A stretch of DNA of 64,000 nucleotides from contig NZ_OZ024668.1 of NCBI RefSeq assembly GCF_902497775.2, positions 3,061,826-3,125,825 on the forward strand. The letters are read 5' to 3'. The position numbers and the translations under genes are program-made. Every line of letters starts with the position of its first letter. The first letter of the stretch is position 1. Source of the stretch: Pseudomonas fluorescens (lineage in GTDB: Bacteria > Pseudomonadota > Gammaproteobacteria > Pseudomonadales > Pseudomonadaceae). Positions 34,744-43,652 of the stretch are shown piece by piece. The notes under the pieces were generated by a model. That model had not been told where the DNA came from and did no database searches. It worked only from the letters and a program-made list of their open reading frames with translations.

Positions 34744-35421
34744 ATGCTCCTTGAACGCCTGTCCACTCACCTTGCCGTGGTGTTCGCCATGCTCACATCG
34801 CTGACCGCCAGTGCCGACGGCGGCACCCTCGAAAGCCAACTGCGCAGCGCCGCCGAACACGGCCAGGCCGCACAGGTACGCAGCCTGCTCGACCAGGGCG
34901 CCACGCTTGAAGCCCGCGACAACATGGGCCGCACCCCGCTGCTGCTGGCCACCCACAACAACCAGGTCGACGCCGCCAAGGTACTGATCGACGCCGGCGC
35001 CGACGTCAACGCCAAAGACTCGATCGAAGACAGCCCCTACCTGTACGCCGGCGCCCGAGGCCACAACGACATCCTCAAACTGACCCTGGCCCACGGCGCC
35101 GATCTGGCCAGCACCAACCGCTACGGCGGCACCGCCCTGATACCGGCCGCCGAACGCGGTCACGTCGACACCGTGCGCCTGCTGATCGCCGCGGGTGTGG
35201 CGGTTGATCACGTCAACAAACTGCACTGGACCGCCCTGCTCGAGGCCATCATCCTCGGCGACGGCGGCCAACGGCATGTCGAGATCGTGCGTGAGCTGAT
35301 CAAGGCCGGGGCGGATGTGAACCTGGCCGATGGAAAAGGCGTGACGCCGCTGCAGCATGCGCGGCAGCGGGGTTACAAAGAAATGCAGACCTTGCTGGAA
35401 CAGGCCGGCGCCCGCGCCTAA
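34744..35421 (+). CDS. Periplasmic ankyrin-repeat protein
   Basis: This is a 225-residue protein with a signal peptide (cleaved near SADG, residue 21) and about five to six ankyrin repeats. Typical units are HGQAAQVRSLLDQGATLEARDNMGRTPLLLA, NQVDAAKVLIDAGADVNAKDS, GHNDILKLTLAHGADLASTNRYGGTALIPAAERG and HVEIVRELIKAGADVNLADGKGVTPL. In pseudomonads, secreted ankyrin proteins such as AnkB accompany catalases; no catalase is near. It probably binds a periplasmic partner. A ribosome-binding site AGGAGG precedes the ATG. Confidence 0.88.
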   Translation: MLLERLSTHLAVVFAMLTSLTASADGGTLESQLRSAAEHGQAAQVRSLLDQGATLEARDNMGRTPLLLATHNNQVDAAKVLIDAGADVNAKDSIEDSPYLYAGARGHNDILKLTLAHGADLASTNRYGGTALIPAAERGHVDTVRLLIAAGVAVDHVNKLHWTALLEAIILGDGGQRHVEIVRELIKAGADVNLADGKGVTPLQHARQRGYKEMQTLLEQAGARA

Positions 35422-36278
35422 CTGCTCTCCAGCAAGCGATCGAGCAACCACAACCCGGCAGGCCCCGGCGGGGTCAGCTTCGACCAGGCCACATCCACCG
35501 CAATCGGCCGTGGCCAACCGCGCAGCTTCAGCTCAGTGAGCTGACCATGGCCGTACTGCCTGACCAGGCCGTGGGGCAACTCGGCCCAGCCAAAGCCCTC
35601 CTCGGTCATCTCCAGCAGCATCAGATAATCCGGTGCCGACCACACCCGCCCCTGGGGTTTATTCTCGCTGTCGGTGTAGGTGTTCAAGTACAACTGACGA
35701 TGCCCAGCCAGATGCGCCTGGGTCGGCTGCTCAAGCTGCGCCAGTGGGTGATTGCTGGCAACAAAGATCCCCATCTGCGCCTGCGCCGCCAACCGCGTGG
35801 CGGCTACATCCGGCGGGTAGCCGGGCTGCGCAGCGAGCATGCCCAGATGCGCACGGCCGCTCTGCAGCAAGTTCAGCACATCACCGGCCTCGGCGATCAT
35901 GCATTCCAGCTCGATGTCCTGGTAGCGCTGCTCGAACAACTGCATCACCCGGTTGTCCGGGTTGAGCTGGTGCATGTCGGAAAACACGATGGTCAGCCGC
36001 GGCTCGACCTTGTCCGCCAGACGGATGCTCAACTGGTCCAGGCGCTCGCTGGCGGCGAGAATCTCCTGCACATGGCCGAGCACCTTGCGCCCGGCTTCAG
36101 TGAGCACGGGTTGACGGGCTTGGCGGTCGAACAGGCTGACGCCCAGGTCGGCCTCAAGGTTGGCGATTGCGGCACTGATGGTGGATTGGCTTTTGCGCAG
36201 CTTGCGGGCGGCGGCGGAGAAGGAGCCCAGGGCGGCGGCTTCGACGAAGGCTTGGAGGGCTTCTGGGGAGTAGCGCAT
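35418..36278 (-). CDS. LysR-family regulator
   Basis: This is a 286-residue LysR regulator. The helix-turn-helix stretch is MRYSPEALQAFVEAAALGSFSAAARKLRKSQSTISAAIANLEADLGVSLFDRQ. The ligand domain contains LTIVFSDMHQLNPDN and LGMLAAQPGYPPDVAAT. The ATG was chosen because the longer upstream frame has no plausible site and is not conserved in character. Its stop codon overlaps the ankyrin gene stop by two bases in a convergent arrangement. The targets are unknown. Confidence 0.87.
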   Translation of the reverse strand: MRYSPEALQAFVEAAALGSFSAAARKLRKSQSTISAAIANLEADLGVSLFDRQARQPVLTEAGRKVLGHVQEILAASERLDQLSIRLADKVEPRLTIVFSDMHQLNPDNRVMQLFEQRYQDIELECMIAEAGDVLNLLQSGRAHLGMLAAQPGYPPDVAATRLAAQAQMGIFVASNHPLAQLEQPTQAHLAGHRQLYLNTYTDSENKPQGRVWSAPDYLMLLEMTEEGFGWAELPHGLVRQYGHGQLTELKLRGWPRPIAVDVAWSKLTPPGPAGLWLLDRLLESS

Positions 36279-36354
36279 GAGGGGGTATCGGTTTTTTCGA
36301 TGGTGGTAGCCATAGTGTAGCGGTAAAAGCGATTTCAATACCGCGCAGCCGCCG

Positions 36355-37446
36355 CTAACTGAGGGTAAACAGGTCCCCTTCCACACTCCGGTCGCCGTGT
36401 TTACGACGCTGCGCGGCGGCGTCGTAGACGATCAGCAAGAGCTCACTCCCCTCCTCAGCCGACGTGAACAAACACATGCCCTCTGCATGGTCGTCGCCTT
36501 GGCCGAACGGTACCTCCAGCACCCTCTCCAATTGATCGGCAAACACTACCTGCTCTTCATCGGCCGCGAAGCCGCCGCGCCAACGGAACACGGTGACCGG
36601 GCCGTCCAGGTCCATGGACGGCCCCGCCAGAATCAGCAGGTCGTCGCCACTGCTGCACAGGTCTCGCACCCCCAGGCCGTTGAGCGCGAAGAAGTGCTTG
36701 CGGTAGCCGCGCCCATCCGGGCCAATCTTCTTCAGCACCAGGGTGTCGGTGGAGTCGCCATCGGGTTCAGGTTCGAGCTCCAGCAGCACGCTCCAGCCGC
36801 GCAGCACCGGCCCCCGCAGCCCCAACAGCAGGCGCGAGCCGATGACGGCCAACCCTTCGATGTCGAAACCATTGTCTTTGCCCGGGATGCGCAGAAAGTC
36901 GCGTAGCTGATCGTCCTTGGCAATTTGTGCGGTCAGGTCGTTGCCGAGCGCATTGCCATGCAACTGCGCCGCCGTACGTCCATCGCCATCCACCTTGTCG
37001 GCGAGCACATAGCTGTCGTTCTGCTGCACCACAGGGAGGCGCGCCAACAGAAAGCGATTGCCGTCAGCCTCTACGCTCGACAGGCGCTTGATGTTCTTCT
37101 GCGCAGATTTATCGGCATCCGCCTTCTTGCGCTTGAGGCTATGGGAGCCGACGACCCAGAGATACCCCCCGTCAGGGGCATAGGCCAGGCCCTCGATGTC
37201 GATCTCGGCGTCTGGATCGGGTATGGGCAGGGTCAGGTACTTCATGAGCGGGAAGGAGTGGTGCTCATCGCACGTTACGGCCTCACCCAATGCTGCGGGC
37301 TGGATGATCAGGCGTTCGAGGCTGGTGGTTTCGTCGTTGGCCAGCCACAGCGTGTCGCCGATCTGCAGGGCAACCGAAAGGCCGTCGCGCAATGACGCAA
37401 ATGCCGGATCAAAGCGCAGCATCAGGGTATTGGCTGGCTTGCTCAT
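36355..37446 (-). CDS. DUF3616 domain protein
   Basis: This is a 363-residue soluble protein matching the DUF3616 family: FASLRDGLSVALQIGDTLWLANDETTSLERL near the start, IDIEGLAYAPDGGYLWVVGSHS near 82, FDIEGLAVIGSRLLLGLRGPVLRGW near 190, and HAEGMCLF near the C-terminus. Repeated GLA and DIEGL units suggest a propeller of about six blades. No signal peptide is seen. The function of the family is not known. It has no evident operon partner. Confidence 0.85.
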   Translation of the reverse strand: MSKPANTLMLRFDPAFASLRDGLSVALQIGDTLWLANDETTSLERLIIQPAALGEAVTCDEHHSFPLMKYLTLPIPDPDAEIDIEGLAYAPDGGYLWVVGSHSLKRKKADADKSAQKNIKRLSSVEADGNRFLLARLPVVQQNDSYVLADKVDGDGRTAAQLHGNALGNDLTAQIAKDDQLRDFLRIPGKDNGFDIEGLAVIGSRLLLGLRGPVLRGWSVLLELEPEPDGDSTDTLVLKKIGPDGRGYRKHFFALNGLGVRDLCSSGDDLLILAGPSMDLDGPVTVFRWRGGFAADEEQVVFADQLERVLEVPFGQGDDHAEGMCLFTSAEEGSELLLIVYDAAAQRRKHGDRSVEGDLFTLS

Positions 37447-37805
37447 GGGGGCTCTCCTGCGTTGAGGGGGTGACGCGAAGATGGGTAAAGGCTAGTGGCT
37501 GTTTGTTAACAATCAAGGTTGTTGGCAGGGGGCCCACACTGCGGCACTTCTTGTGGTGACGGCTGTGCGCGGGGCGCCGTCATGCGTGTCGGGTTTCTTG
37601 ATCGCTGGCCTGGGAACCGGCGGGTAGCTGCTACCCTAGAGTGGCCAAGAAGCTACGTATTGTGAAGGGAAGTAACCGGCCAGAAACGGACTGATTCGTA
37701 GCAGGCCAGTCTCCTGCATTGAGGTTCGCAGGTACCTACCTTTTCAGGGGCAATTCAATCGCCTCGCTTAACGCGCCATTGACGCCGAAAGCGGCAAGCC
37801 CATTG
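37447..37805. other. Gene-free stretch
   Basis: This 359-bp stretch between the DUF3616 gene and an AraC-family gene holds no credible coding frame. The only visible element is the perfect palindrome TTGTTAACAA at 37503-37512, about 60 bp upstream of the DUF3616 start, which may be an operator. Confidence 0.5.
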
Positions 37806-38822
37806 CTACTCTCGAAAGGCTCCTGGAGGGCGGTCGAACCAGCGCTTGAAGGCACGGTGGAAAGTGCTGGTATCCCTGAACCCCAGCCGCTCGCTGACCG
37901 TCGCCACGGGCAGCCCCTGGCGAATCAGCTCCGCGGACAACTCGCGACGTACCTCCGCTACCAGCGCGCTGAAACTGGTGCCCTCTTCCTTCAAGCGTCG
38001 GTAGAGCGTGGTGCGACTGACGTGCAACGCCTGGCAGGTTGGCTCGATGCTCATGCCTTCGGGCAGGCTTGCGAGAATCAAGCGACGCACCGTGCCGGCA
38101 ATCGTATCTGCGTCTTGCAGCTTTGCGAGTGTCGCCCTTGCACGAGACTCCAGCATCTGTCGCAGGTAGTCGCTGGCGCCGAGAATGGGATGCTGCAGGA
38201 AGTCGCGCGGCAGGTGGAGGCTGTTTCTCTCGCTGTCGAAGCGCAGCTCGCTGCCGAACAGCTCGACATAGTGCGCATGGTAGGCCGGGGATGGGAAAGC
38301 GAACTCGCAGGCCAGAGGCCGCAGCTCTACGCCGGTCATCTCCCGGCTCCAGCGCAGCACTGCACTCATACTGCGTTCGATGGCGGCCTGCGGGTAGGTT
38401 TTGCCGGGGGCGAAGGTGATCTCCAGCACCAGAGCATCTGCCGTTTCACTGTACTGCCAGCTCTCCGAAGGGTTCATCAGCGCGATATGCCGCTGGAACA
38501 CTTCCAGCGCCTCGCTCACCCGACTGCATTGGCACAACCAACTAGCCAGCACGCCATGCGTGGCGGGGTTGAAGGTCTGCCCGATCAGCAGGCCGATATG
38601 CGGCAATTGCGTGTTGTTCGCGGCGAACTGCCACAGCGCCAGTAACTGGGTCTCGTCGACACGCTGCTCCTGGATCGGCGATGCCGCAGCCCCCTGGTCG
38701 AGAAGTTTGGCACCCTCCACCCCGGCCTCCCGCAACTGGGTTGCAGTGACCACGCCGAGATTCAGCAACTGGTCGTGCAGATCCAGCACTGCGACGGCCG
38801 ATACGGTGGTACTTCTGACCAT
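37806..38822 (-). CDS. AraC-family regulator with arabinose-binding-type N-domain (OruR/ArgR-like)
   Basis: This is a 338-residue regulator. The N-terminal two-thirds is the Arabinose_bd-type domain: FAANNTQLPHIGLLIGQTFNPATHGVLASWLCQC and VLRWSREMTGVELRPLACEFAFPSPAYHAHYVELFG. The C-terminal AraC DNA-binding domain is about 255-335, with MSIEPTCQALHVSRTTLYRRLKEEGTSFSALV and PVATVSERLGFRDTSTFHRAFKRWFDRPPGAFR. It is divergent from the PPOX-like gene across 185 bp and is its most likely regulator. The effector is unknown. Confidence 0.88.
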   Translation of the reverse strand: MVRSTTVSAVAVLDLHDQLLNLGVVTATQLREAGVEGAKLLDQGAAASPIQEQRVDETQLLALWQFAANNTQLPHIGLLIGQTFNPATHGVLASWLCQCSRVSEALEVFQRHIALMNPSESWQYSETADALVLEITFAPGKTYPQAAIERSMSAVLRWSREMTGVELRPLACEFAFPSPAYHAHYVELFGSELRFDSERNSLHLPRDFLQHPILGASDYLRQMLESRARATLAKLQDADTIAGTVRRLILASLPEGMSIEPTCQALHVSRTTLYRRLKEEGTSFSALVAEVRRELSAELIRQGLPVATVSERLGFRDTSTFHRAFKRWFDRPPGAFRE

Positions 38823-39007
38823 CGGGCTTGCTCTTGGTAGTTGCTTAGGTAACGACTCTAACGCACGGTGCAGAGCGGCGGCCAGCCGTCGGCCGTGCAA
38901 GTGCAGGTTGCAACCAAAAGCCATGCAGGTTGAACCGCAGAGCCATGGCCAGCCGTCATCGGACTGCCTAGCATCGACGACACGACCATGGCACAGGAAG
39001 ACCTGCT

Positions 39008-40024
39008 ATGCCCGAGCACAGAATCGAATCGTTAAGCGCCTTGCGCGCACTGATTCCGCCACCACCGGCGATGATGCACAAACGCCTGCAGCGCAGGTTG
39101 GATGAGCACTGCCTGCTGATGATCCGCCAAGCGACGGTTTGCGCCGTCGGCTTCGCCGACCCGCGGTTAGATATCGAGTACCTCGATTTGCGCCACCATC
39201 CAGTGTTACGGGCCGAGGGCCAGGACATCTTGCTGCCCTGGCCGGCAGACAAAGCGATCTCACAGCAGCCGATAGAGGAAATGGCCTGCAGTCTGTATTT
39301 CATCCTGCCCGGCGTGGGGTTCAGCCTGCGCGCCAATGGCCGGGGCTCTCTGCGGGCCGGAAAGCTGTTGGAGTTTCGCGCCGAGGCGCTGTTCCTGCAC
39401 TGTTCGCGAGCCAAGGTACGCGCCGATTTCTGGCGGGCCAGAGAGTACACCACGCCCTTTTTAGCTGACACAGGGCAGGCCTTGTCCGAGCCAGCGCAGG
39501 CCTTTATCGCCGCCTCGCCCTACCTGCTGATGCTCACGCAGCGCCAGGCCGACGCCACCGAGATGTCGCCACGAGGTGACCCGGCTGGTTTCGTCCAGGT
39601 ACTGGATCGCCACACTCTGCTAGTACCGGAACGCCCCGGCAACAAGGTTGCCTGCAGCCTGAGCAATATCCTCGTCGATGGCGCCTTGCGCCTGTCCTTC
39701 CTTCAGCCCGGCGCCGACACGGTTTTATCCGTGGCCGGGCGTGCCTGGTTGAACAACGACTCGAACTTGCTCGCCCCACTGGCAATCAACGGCAAGCCAC
39801 CTCGGGTCGCTACCGTCGTGAACGTCGAGCGCTATCGCTTCCAGCACTGCCCAGAACTGCTGGCCGCGGGCTTGTGGGATCGCGCAACACACCTGGACGA
39901 AAGGCAGATTCCAGCCTTTTCCAAGATGCTGTCCGAGCACATGAACGGTACGGGCCTGTTGGGCAAGGCCACCAGCCTAGTGGTCGATGCGGTGGTCAAG
40001 CATGACCTGCGCCATCTCTACTGA
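39008..40024 (+). CDS. Tandem pyridoxamine-5'-phosphate-oxidase-like flavoprotein
   Basis: This is a 338-residue protein that appears to be a duplication of the split-barrel PPOX fold. The C-terminal half shows the clear pattern HTLLVPERPGNKVACSLSNILVDGALRLSFLQPGADTVLSVAGRAWL (about 203-249). The N-terminal half repeats the idea in DIEYLDLRHHPVLRAEGQ through LYFILPGVGFSLRANGRGSL (about 54-118). PPOX-like proteins bind FMN, F420 or haem and reduce or bind small molecules. It is divergent from an AraC regulator and upstream of an Anr-boxed stress gene, so low-oxygen use is possible but is inference. Confidence 0.75.
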   Translation: MPEHRIESLSALRALIPPPPAMMHKRLQRRLDEHCLLMIRQATVCAVGFADPRLDIEYLDLRHHPVLRAEGQDILLPWPADKAISQQPIEEMACSLYFILPGVGFSLRANGRGSLRAGKLLEFRAEALFLHCSRAKVRADFWRAREYTTPFLADTGQALSEPAQAFIAASPYLLMLTQRQADATEMSPRGDPAGFVQVLDRHTLLVPERPGNKVACSLSNILVDGALRLSFLQPGADTVLSVAGRAWLNNDSNLLAPLAINGKPPRVATVVNVERYRFQHCPELLAAGLWDRATHLDERQIPAFSKMLSEHMNGTGLLGKATSLVVDAVVKHDLRHLY

Positions 40025-40431
40025 GGTGACGGGGTAGGCGACGGCTTAAGTGCCCTTCTGTAGCTTGCCCAGCCGGATGTTTATTGCTGTCCGTCAGCAT
40101 CCGAATCCGCTGCGCTTTCTAGCGAGGTTCTGCTCTAGCCGGTCATGTAAGCATGCGTTGCTGGATGAGGTCGAAGCGCGGTCGGCAACCGCCGCGTTGT
40201 TGCGGCGCTCGCTGCAAGCAGGGCAATCGGCGGCGGAGTGATCGCCAGCGATAGTCCTGGGCCGCCGATGCGGCCCGCTCATCCAGTACCGTAGACCTTG
40301 CCTCCCCTACTCCTTTGACCCAAATCAAGCCGCCAAGCCTGGTTCGCGAGACGATGGCTGCAAGCAAGGAATGGATCGACACCGGCCAACGCCATCGATC
40401 CCTGTGCGCGGCATTGCATAAGGAGCCCCAA
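40025..40431. other. Gene-free leader of the stress protein gene
   Basis: No convincing gene lies in this 407-bp stretch. A short frame at about 40050-40241 has no ribosome-binding site or family resemblance and was not called. It holds an Anr-type box and the upstream region of the universal stress protein gene. Confidence 0.5.
40315..40328. promoter_or_regulatory. Anr/FNR-type binding box
   Basis: TTGAC-CCAA-ATCAA matches the FNR/Anr consensus TTGAT-N4-ATCAA at nine of ten positions. It lies about 104 bp before the ATG of the universal stress protein gene, a gene class known to be Anr-controlled in Pseudomonas. A start about 41 bp downstream would leave a leader of about 70 bases. Confidence 0.7.
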
Positions 40432-41307
40432 ATGAGCCCGCTGAATCACGTTCTGGTTGCCACCGACCTGTCCTCCTCTGCCCGCAACGCGGCAGAGCGC
40501 GCCGCGCTGCTCTGCAAGGCGCAGCAGACAGCACTGGATCTGCTCTACGTTGCCAATCCTGCGCCCTACGAGCGCTTGAAGCAGGTGCTGGTGCCGGATG
40601 AAGACTTGTTGAATCGCTTGCTGGAAACCGCCGGAGAGAAAGTGCACGCCCTGGCAGCCATGCTGTTCCAGCGCTATGACATCGCCCCTGGCGTGCAGGT
40701 CGCGCCCGGCTCGGTAGTCAGCGAAATCACCCGTGTAGTGCAGGACAAATGCAGCAACCTGTTGGTGTGTGGGGCGAAGGGCCACAGCGTGGCTCGCCGT
40801 CTGCTGCTGGGCTCGACCGTGCAACGAATGCTCAACCGCATGCTCTGCCCGATGCTGGTGGTCAAGCAGGCGCCCCGCGACGCCTACCGTAGCGTGCTGG
40901 TGCCGGTTGATTTCTCGCCTTCTTCGCTGCGCGCCATCGAGCAGGCAAAAGCAGTTGCCCCGCAGGCCGAGATCATCCTGCTGCATGTATACGAAGCACC
41001 GTTCGAAAGCAGCATGCGCTTCGCCCACATCGACCAGGACACGCTCACTCACTACCGCAATGTCATCCGCAAAGATGCCGTGCAGCAGCTCGCGGCCTTG
41101 AGCGAAGCCGCCGGGGTGAGCGATGCGCGGCAAGTCGTGGTGCACGGCGACCCTGCCTGGCGGATCGTCGAGAAGGAGCAGGAGCTGGACTGCGATCTGA
41201 TCGTGATCGGCAAGCAGGGGGACAGCGCGCTGGAAGAATTGTTGATCGGCAGCGTTACCAAGCATGTGCTGAATGAATCGCAGTGTGATGTGTTGGTGTC
41301 GTTGTAG
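40432..41307 (+). CDS. Tandem-domain universal stress protein
   Basis: This is a 291-residue protein made of two UspA domains. Domain one begins LNHVLVATDLSSSARNAAERAALL and ends with the ATP-binding pattern CGAKGHSVARRLLLGSTVQRMLNRMLCPMLVV. Domain two begins RSVLVPVDFSPSSLRAIEQAKAV and ends IGKQGDSALEELLIGSVTKHVLNESQCDVLV. The G-x9-G-S/T motif is intact in both. Double-domain USPs of pseudomonads support anaerobic energy-stress survival under Anr. The ATG has AAGGAG 7 bases upstream, and an Anr box lies ahead of it. Confidence 0.92.
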   Translation: MSPLNHVLVATDLSSSARNAAERAALLCKAQQTALDLLYVANPAPYERLKQVLVPDEDLLNRLLETAGEKVHALAAMLFQRYDIAPGVQVAPGSVVSEITRVVQDKCSNLLVCGAKGHSVARRLLLGSTVQRMLNRMLCPMLVVKQAPRDAYRSVLVPVDFSPSSLRAIEQAKAVAPQAEIILLHVYEAPFESSMRFAHIDQDTLTHYRNVIRKDAVQQLAALSEAAGVSDARQVVVHGDPAWRIVEKEQELDCDLIVIGKQGDSALEELLIGSVTKHVLNESQCDVLVSL

Positions 41308-41366
41308 GTTGGCGCTGGACTGGCCCTATCGCTGGCAAGCCATCTCCCCCAGGTACTGCGCTAATC

Positions 41367-41394
41367 CTGTGGGAGCCGGACTTGCCGGCAATCG
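41367..41394. repeat. Single REP-like half element
   Basis: CTGTGGGAGCCGGACTTGCC and following bases match one arm of the REP pairs in this window, with the core changed to CCGGACTTGCCGG. No inverted partner lies within 100 bp. Confidence 0.6.
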
Positions 41395-41413
41395 AGCGCG
41401 CAGCGGTCGTCAC

Positions 41414-42283
41414 TCAGGCGCCACCTGTTTTGTTGGCTGCGCTCCCCTCCTGCTCATGCCTGCGATAGCGCGACAGCGACACCCCGGTTTGCCGCTTGAA
41501 ATAGCGGCACAAGTACGACGCGTCAGCGAAGTTGAGCGCGTCCGCTATTTGCCCGATCGCCAGGTTGCTGTACGAAAGCAGCGCTTTGATCTCCAGGGTC
41601 ACCTGCCGATCAATCAGGCCTTTGGGGCTGTCGTTGAAATGCGCTTTGGTGAGCTGTGACAGGTAGAACGGGGTGATATTGAGCGCATCGGCATAGAACT
41701 TCACGTCGCGGTGGCGGATGCAGTTTTTGCCGATCAATTCCCAAAAACGCCAACTGAGCATCTCCTTGCGGCTGAACTCGCTGCTGCCTTTTTCCAGGCT
41801 TGGCAGTTGCTCGGCAATCTTCAGAAAGAAGTTCTGCAACTGGTTGCGCAGCATGATGTGCCGGTAGGTGGCACCGCTGCGCGCAATATCGCCCATCTGC
41901 AGCAGCCAGCCGTCCAGCAGCGGCCTGTCTGCGGTTGCGGGTACGCAATGGGGATGGTCATGCAGAAACACGAACAACGGGTTCGGCAATGGGTAGGCAA
42001 CCTCCGCCGCAAGGGCTTTGGGCATCAGGCAGAAAAACACCCTGAAGCCGCGTGAGCGACGCTTGAGCAAGACAATGGTGTCCTCCGCCAGTATCAGCAC
42101 ATCACCGCGACGGACCGCATGCTCTTTGAAGTTGAGGGTGAAGTAGGCACGCCCGGACAGGCACACCAGCAGCACCATGTACGCATGACCGAAAGCAAGC
42201 GGCACCCCTACCCCTTCGGCCAGCGTGGTGTCGCCCAGCCGGAGCGAATCGTCAGGCGCATAAAGTTTGGGAATGTGCTGCAT
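41414..42283 (-). CDS. AraC-family regulator
   Basis: This is a 289-residue regulator with an N-terminal cupin-like part (AYMVLLVCLSGRAYFTLNFKEHAVRRGDVLILAED) and a C-terminal AraC helix-turn-helix pair (about 200-275): HRDVKFYADALNITPFYLSQLTKAHFNDSPKGLIDRQVTLEIKALL and IGQIADALNFADASYLCRYFKRQTGVSLSRYR. It is divergent from the acetyltransferase gene across about 155 bp. The effector and targets are unknown. Confidence 0.88.
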   Translation of the reverse strand: MQHIPKLYAPDDSLRLGDTTLAEGVGVPLAFGHAYMVLLVCLSGRAYFTLNFKEHAVRRGDVLILAEDTIVLLKRRSRGFRVFFCLMPKALAAEVAYPLPNPLFVFLHDHPHCVPATADRPLLDGWLLQMGDIARSGATYRHIMLRNQLQNFFLKIAEQLPSLEKGSSEFSRKEMLSWRFWELIGKNCIRHRDVKFYADALNITPFYLSQLTKAHFNDSPKGLIDRQVTLEIKALLSYSNLAIGQIADALNFADASYLCRYFKRQTGVSLSRYRRHEQEGSAANKTGGA

Positions 42284-42440
42284 AGCGACTCAAAGTAACC
42301 CCATACAAGAGGGCTGAGCCTAACATCGCTAGGCCCATTAGTTTCGATAAGTACCGAAAATGCCGAGGTACTGGCGTTTGCCGATCAGGCCCATGGCACT
42401 ACTGTGTGCCACCCGAGCCAAGCAAACACGAGTGCACGAC

Positions 42441-42998
42441 ATGAGACTTGAAACACAACGGCTACTGCTACGCCCCTGGCAAGACACGGATGCCGCGGAT
42501 CTTTACGAATATGCCCAAGACGAGCGCGTCGGCCCCGTCGCCGGTTGGCCCCCGCACACCAGTGTGGAAAACAGCGCCGAGATCATTCGCACCGTGTTCA
42601 ATCACCCCGAGGTCTATGCGGTCGAGCTGAAGGAGAACCGTCGTGCGGTGGGTTGCGTCGGCATTCTTATCGGTGGCAACAGCAATTTCGAGATCAGTGA
42701 GCAGGAAGGCGAAATTGCCTATTGGATCGGCGTGCCGTACTGGGGCAAAGGCCTGATTCCGGAAGCCGTGCGTGAAGTGATGCGCCACGCCTTCGAAACC
42801 CTGAAGCTCAAAGCCCTGTGGTGTGGCTACTTTGCCAACAACACCCAGTCGTTTGCCGTGCAATCGAAGTGTGGTTTGCGCCATCACCACACTGAAGAAA
42901 ACAAATACAACCCATTCCTCAACGACTATCGGACTGAACACATCAGCTGCATCACTTACCCGCAGTGGCTGGAGCAGAGCAAAGCGGCAGGCTGCTGA
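42441..42998 (+). CDS. GNAT-family acetyltransferase (RimJ/RimL-like)
   Basis: This is a 185-residue enzyme with the RimJ/RimL layout: MRLETQRLLLRPWQDTDAADLYEYAQDERV at the start, EIAYWIGVPYWGKGLIPEAVREVMRHAFETL at about 93-123 (acetyl-CoA site, with the WGKG loop) and NTQSFAVQSKCGLRHH near 133. It acetylates protein N-termini or small amines. The start is uncertain: the chosen ATG has a weak site, while an in-frame ATG upstream would add about 16 residues that do not look like family sequence. Confidence 0.85.
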   Translation: MRLETQRLLLRPWQDTDAADLYEYAQDERVGPVAGWPPHTSVENSAEIIRTVFNHPEVYAVELKENRRAVGCVGILIGGNSNFEISEQEGEIAYWIGVPYWGKGLIPEAVREVMRHAFETLKLKALWCGYFANNTQSFAVQSKCGLRHHHTEENKYNPFLNDYRTEHISCITYPQWLEQSKAAGC

Positions 42999-43078
42999 GA
43001 ACACGGGCGCGTCCCTGCGACCTTGATGTCTGTTTGACGTCACCGTACCCTGTCGGCATTCATGGAGGATTGTGGCTG

Positions 43079-43648
43079 ATGGCACGCGTGGGTTTGATAC
43101 TGACACCGGGTTTTGCGGACTGGGAATACGCATTCATAGCGGGAACGGCGTCCCCCTTTTACGGGATCGACGTCAGGTTTTTCGCTCCGACTACGGGGCA
43201 GCTCCACTCGCAGGGCGGATTGACTGTCACTGTCGATAGCGGCTTGCAACACTGTCTTGACTGGAAACCGGACGTTGTCGCCGTTATTGGAGGCATGGTC
43301 TGGGAGCGGGCAGAGGCTCCGGATATTCGAGACTTTCTTCATGCCAGTCGCGCAAGTGGAGCGACCATCGCCGGCATCTGTGGTGCAACGCTGGCACTTG
43401 CCAGAGCCGGGCTGCTCGACACGGTTCCTCATACCTCGAACAGCGCTGATTTCTTGCAACAGAATGCCGCAGGTTATGGGGGGCGCACGCTGTATCGAAG
43501 CAGTCCGGTAGCGGTGGTTGCAGACCGCATCATAACGGCTCCAGGCCCTGCCCCCGTAAGCTTCACCTGCGCCGTGTTCGAAGCTGCCGGGCTATCTTCA
43601 GCGCTGATTTCGCAGTTCAGATCAATGCTGGCAGCGGAACATGGGTGA
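43079..43648 (+). CDS. DJ-1/PfpI-family protein
   Basis: This is a 189-residue protein of the DJ-1/PfpI superfamily. It starts RVGLILTPGFADWEYAF, and the nucleophile elbow AGICGATLALARAGLLD (about 98-114) holds the conserved Cys with a preceding Gly-Ile. Members act as deglycases, amidases, chaperones or isocyanide hydratases. The catalytic Glu (ADWEYAFIAG) near the N-terminus is present. A good GGAGGA site lies 9 bases before the ATG. The gene runs into a convergent aminotransferase gene, with 4 bp between stops. Confidence 0.88.
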   Translation: MARVGLILTPGFADWEYAFIAGTASPFYGIDVRFFAPTTGQLHSQGGLTVTVDSGLQHCLDWKPDVVAVIGGMVWERAEAPDIRDFLHASRASGATIAGICGATLALARAGLLDTVPHTSNSADFLQQNAAGYGGRTLYRSSPVAVVADRIITAPGPAPVSFTCAVFEAAGLSSALISQFRSMLAAEHG

Positions 43649-43652
43649 GGGC

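Noticed and set aside
40050..40241. Small plus-strand gene in the leader of the stress protein gene
   Set aside because: It has no ribosome-binding site, no family resemblance and rests on a weak start.
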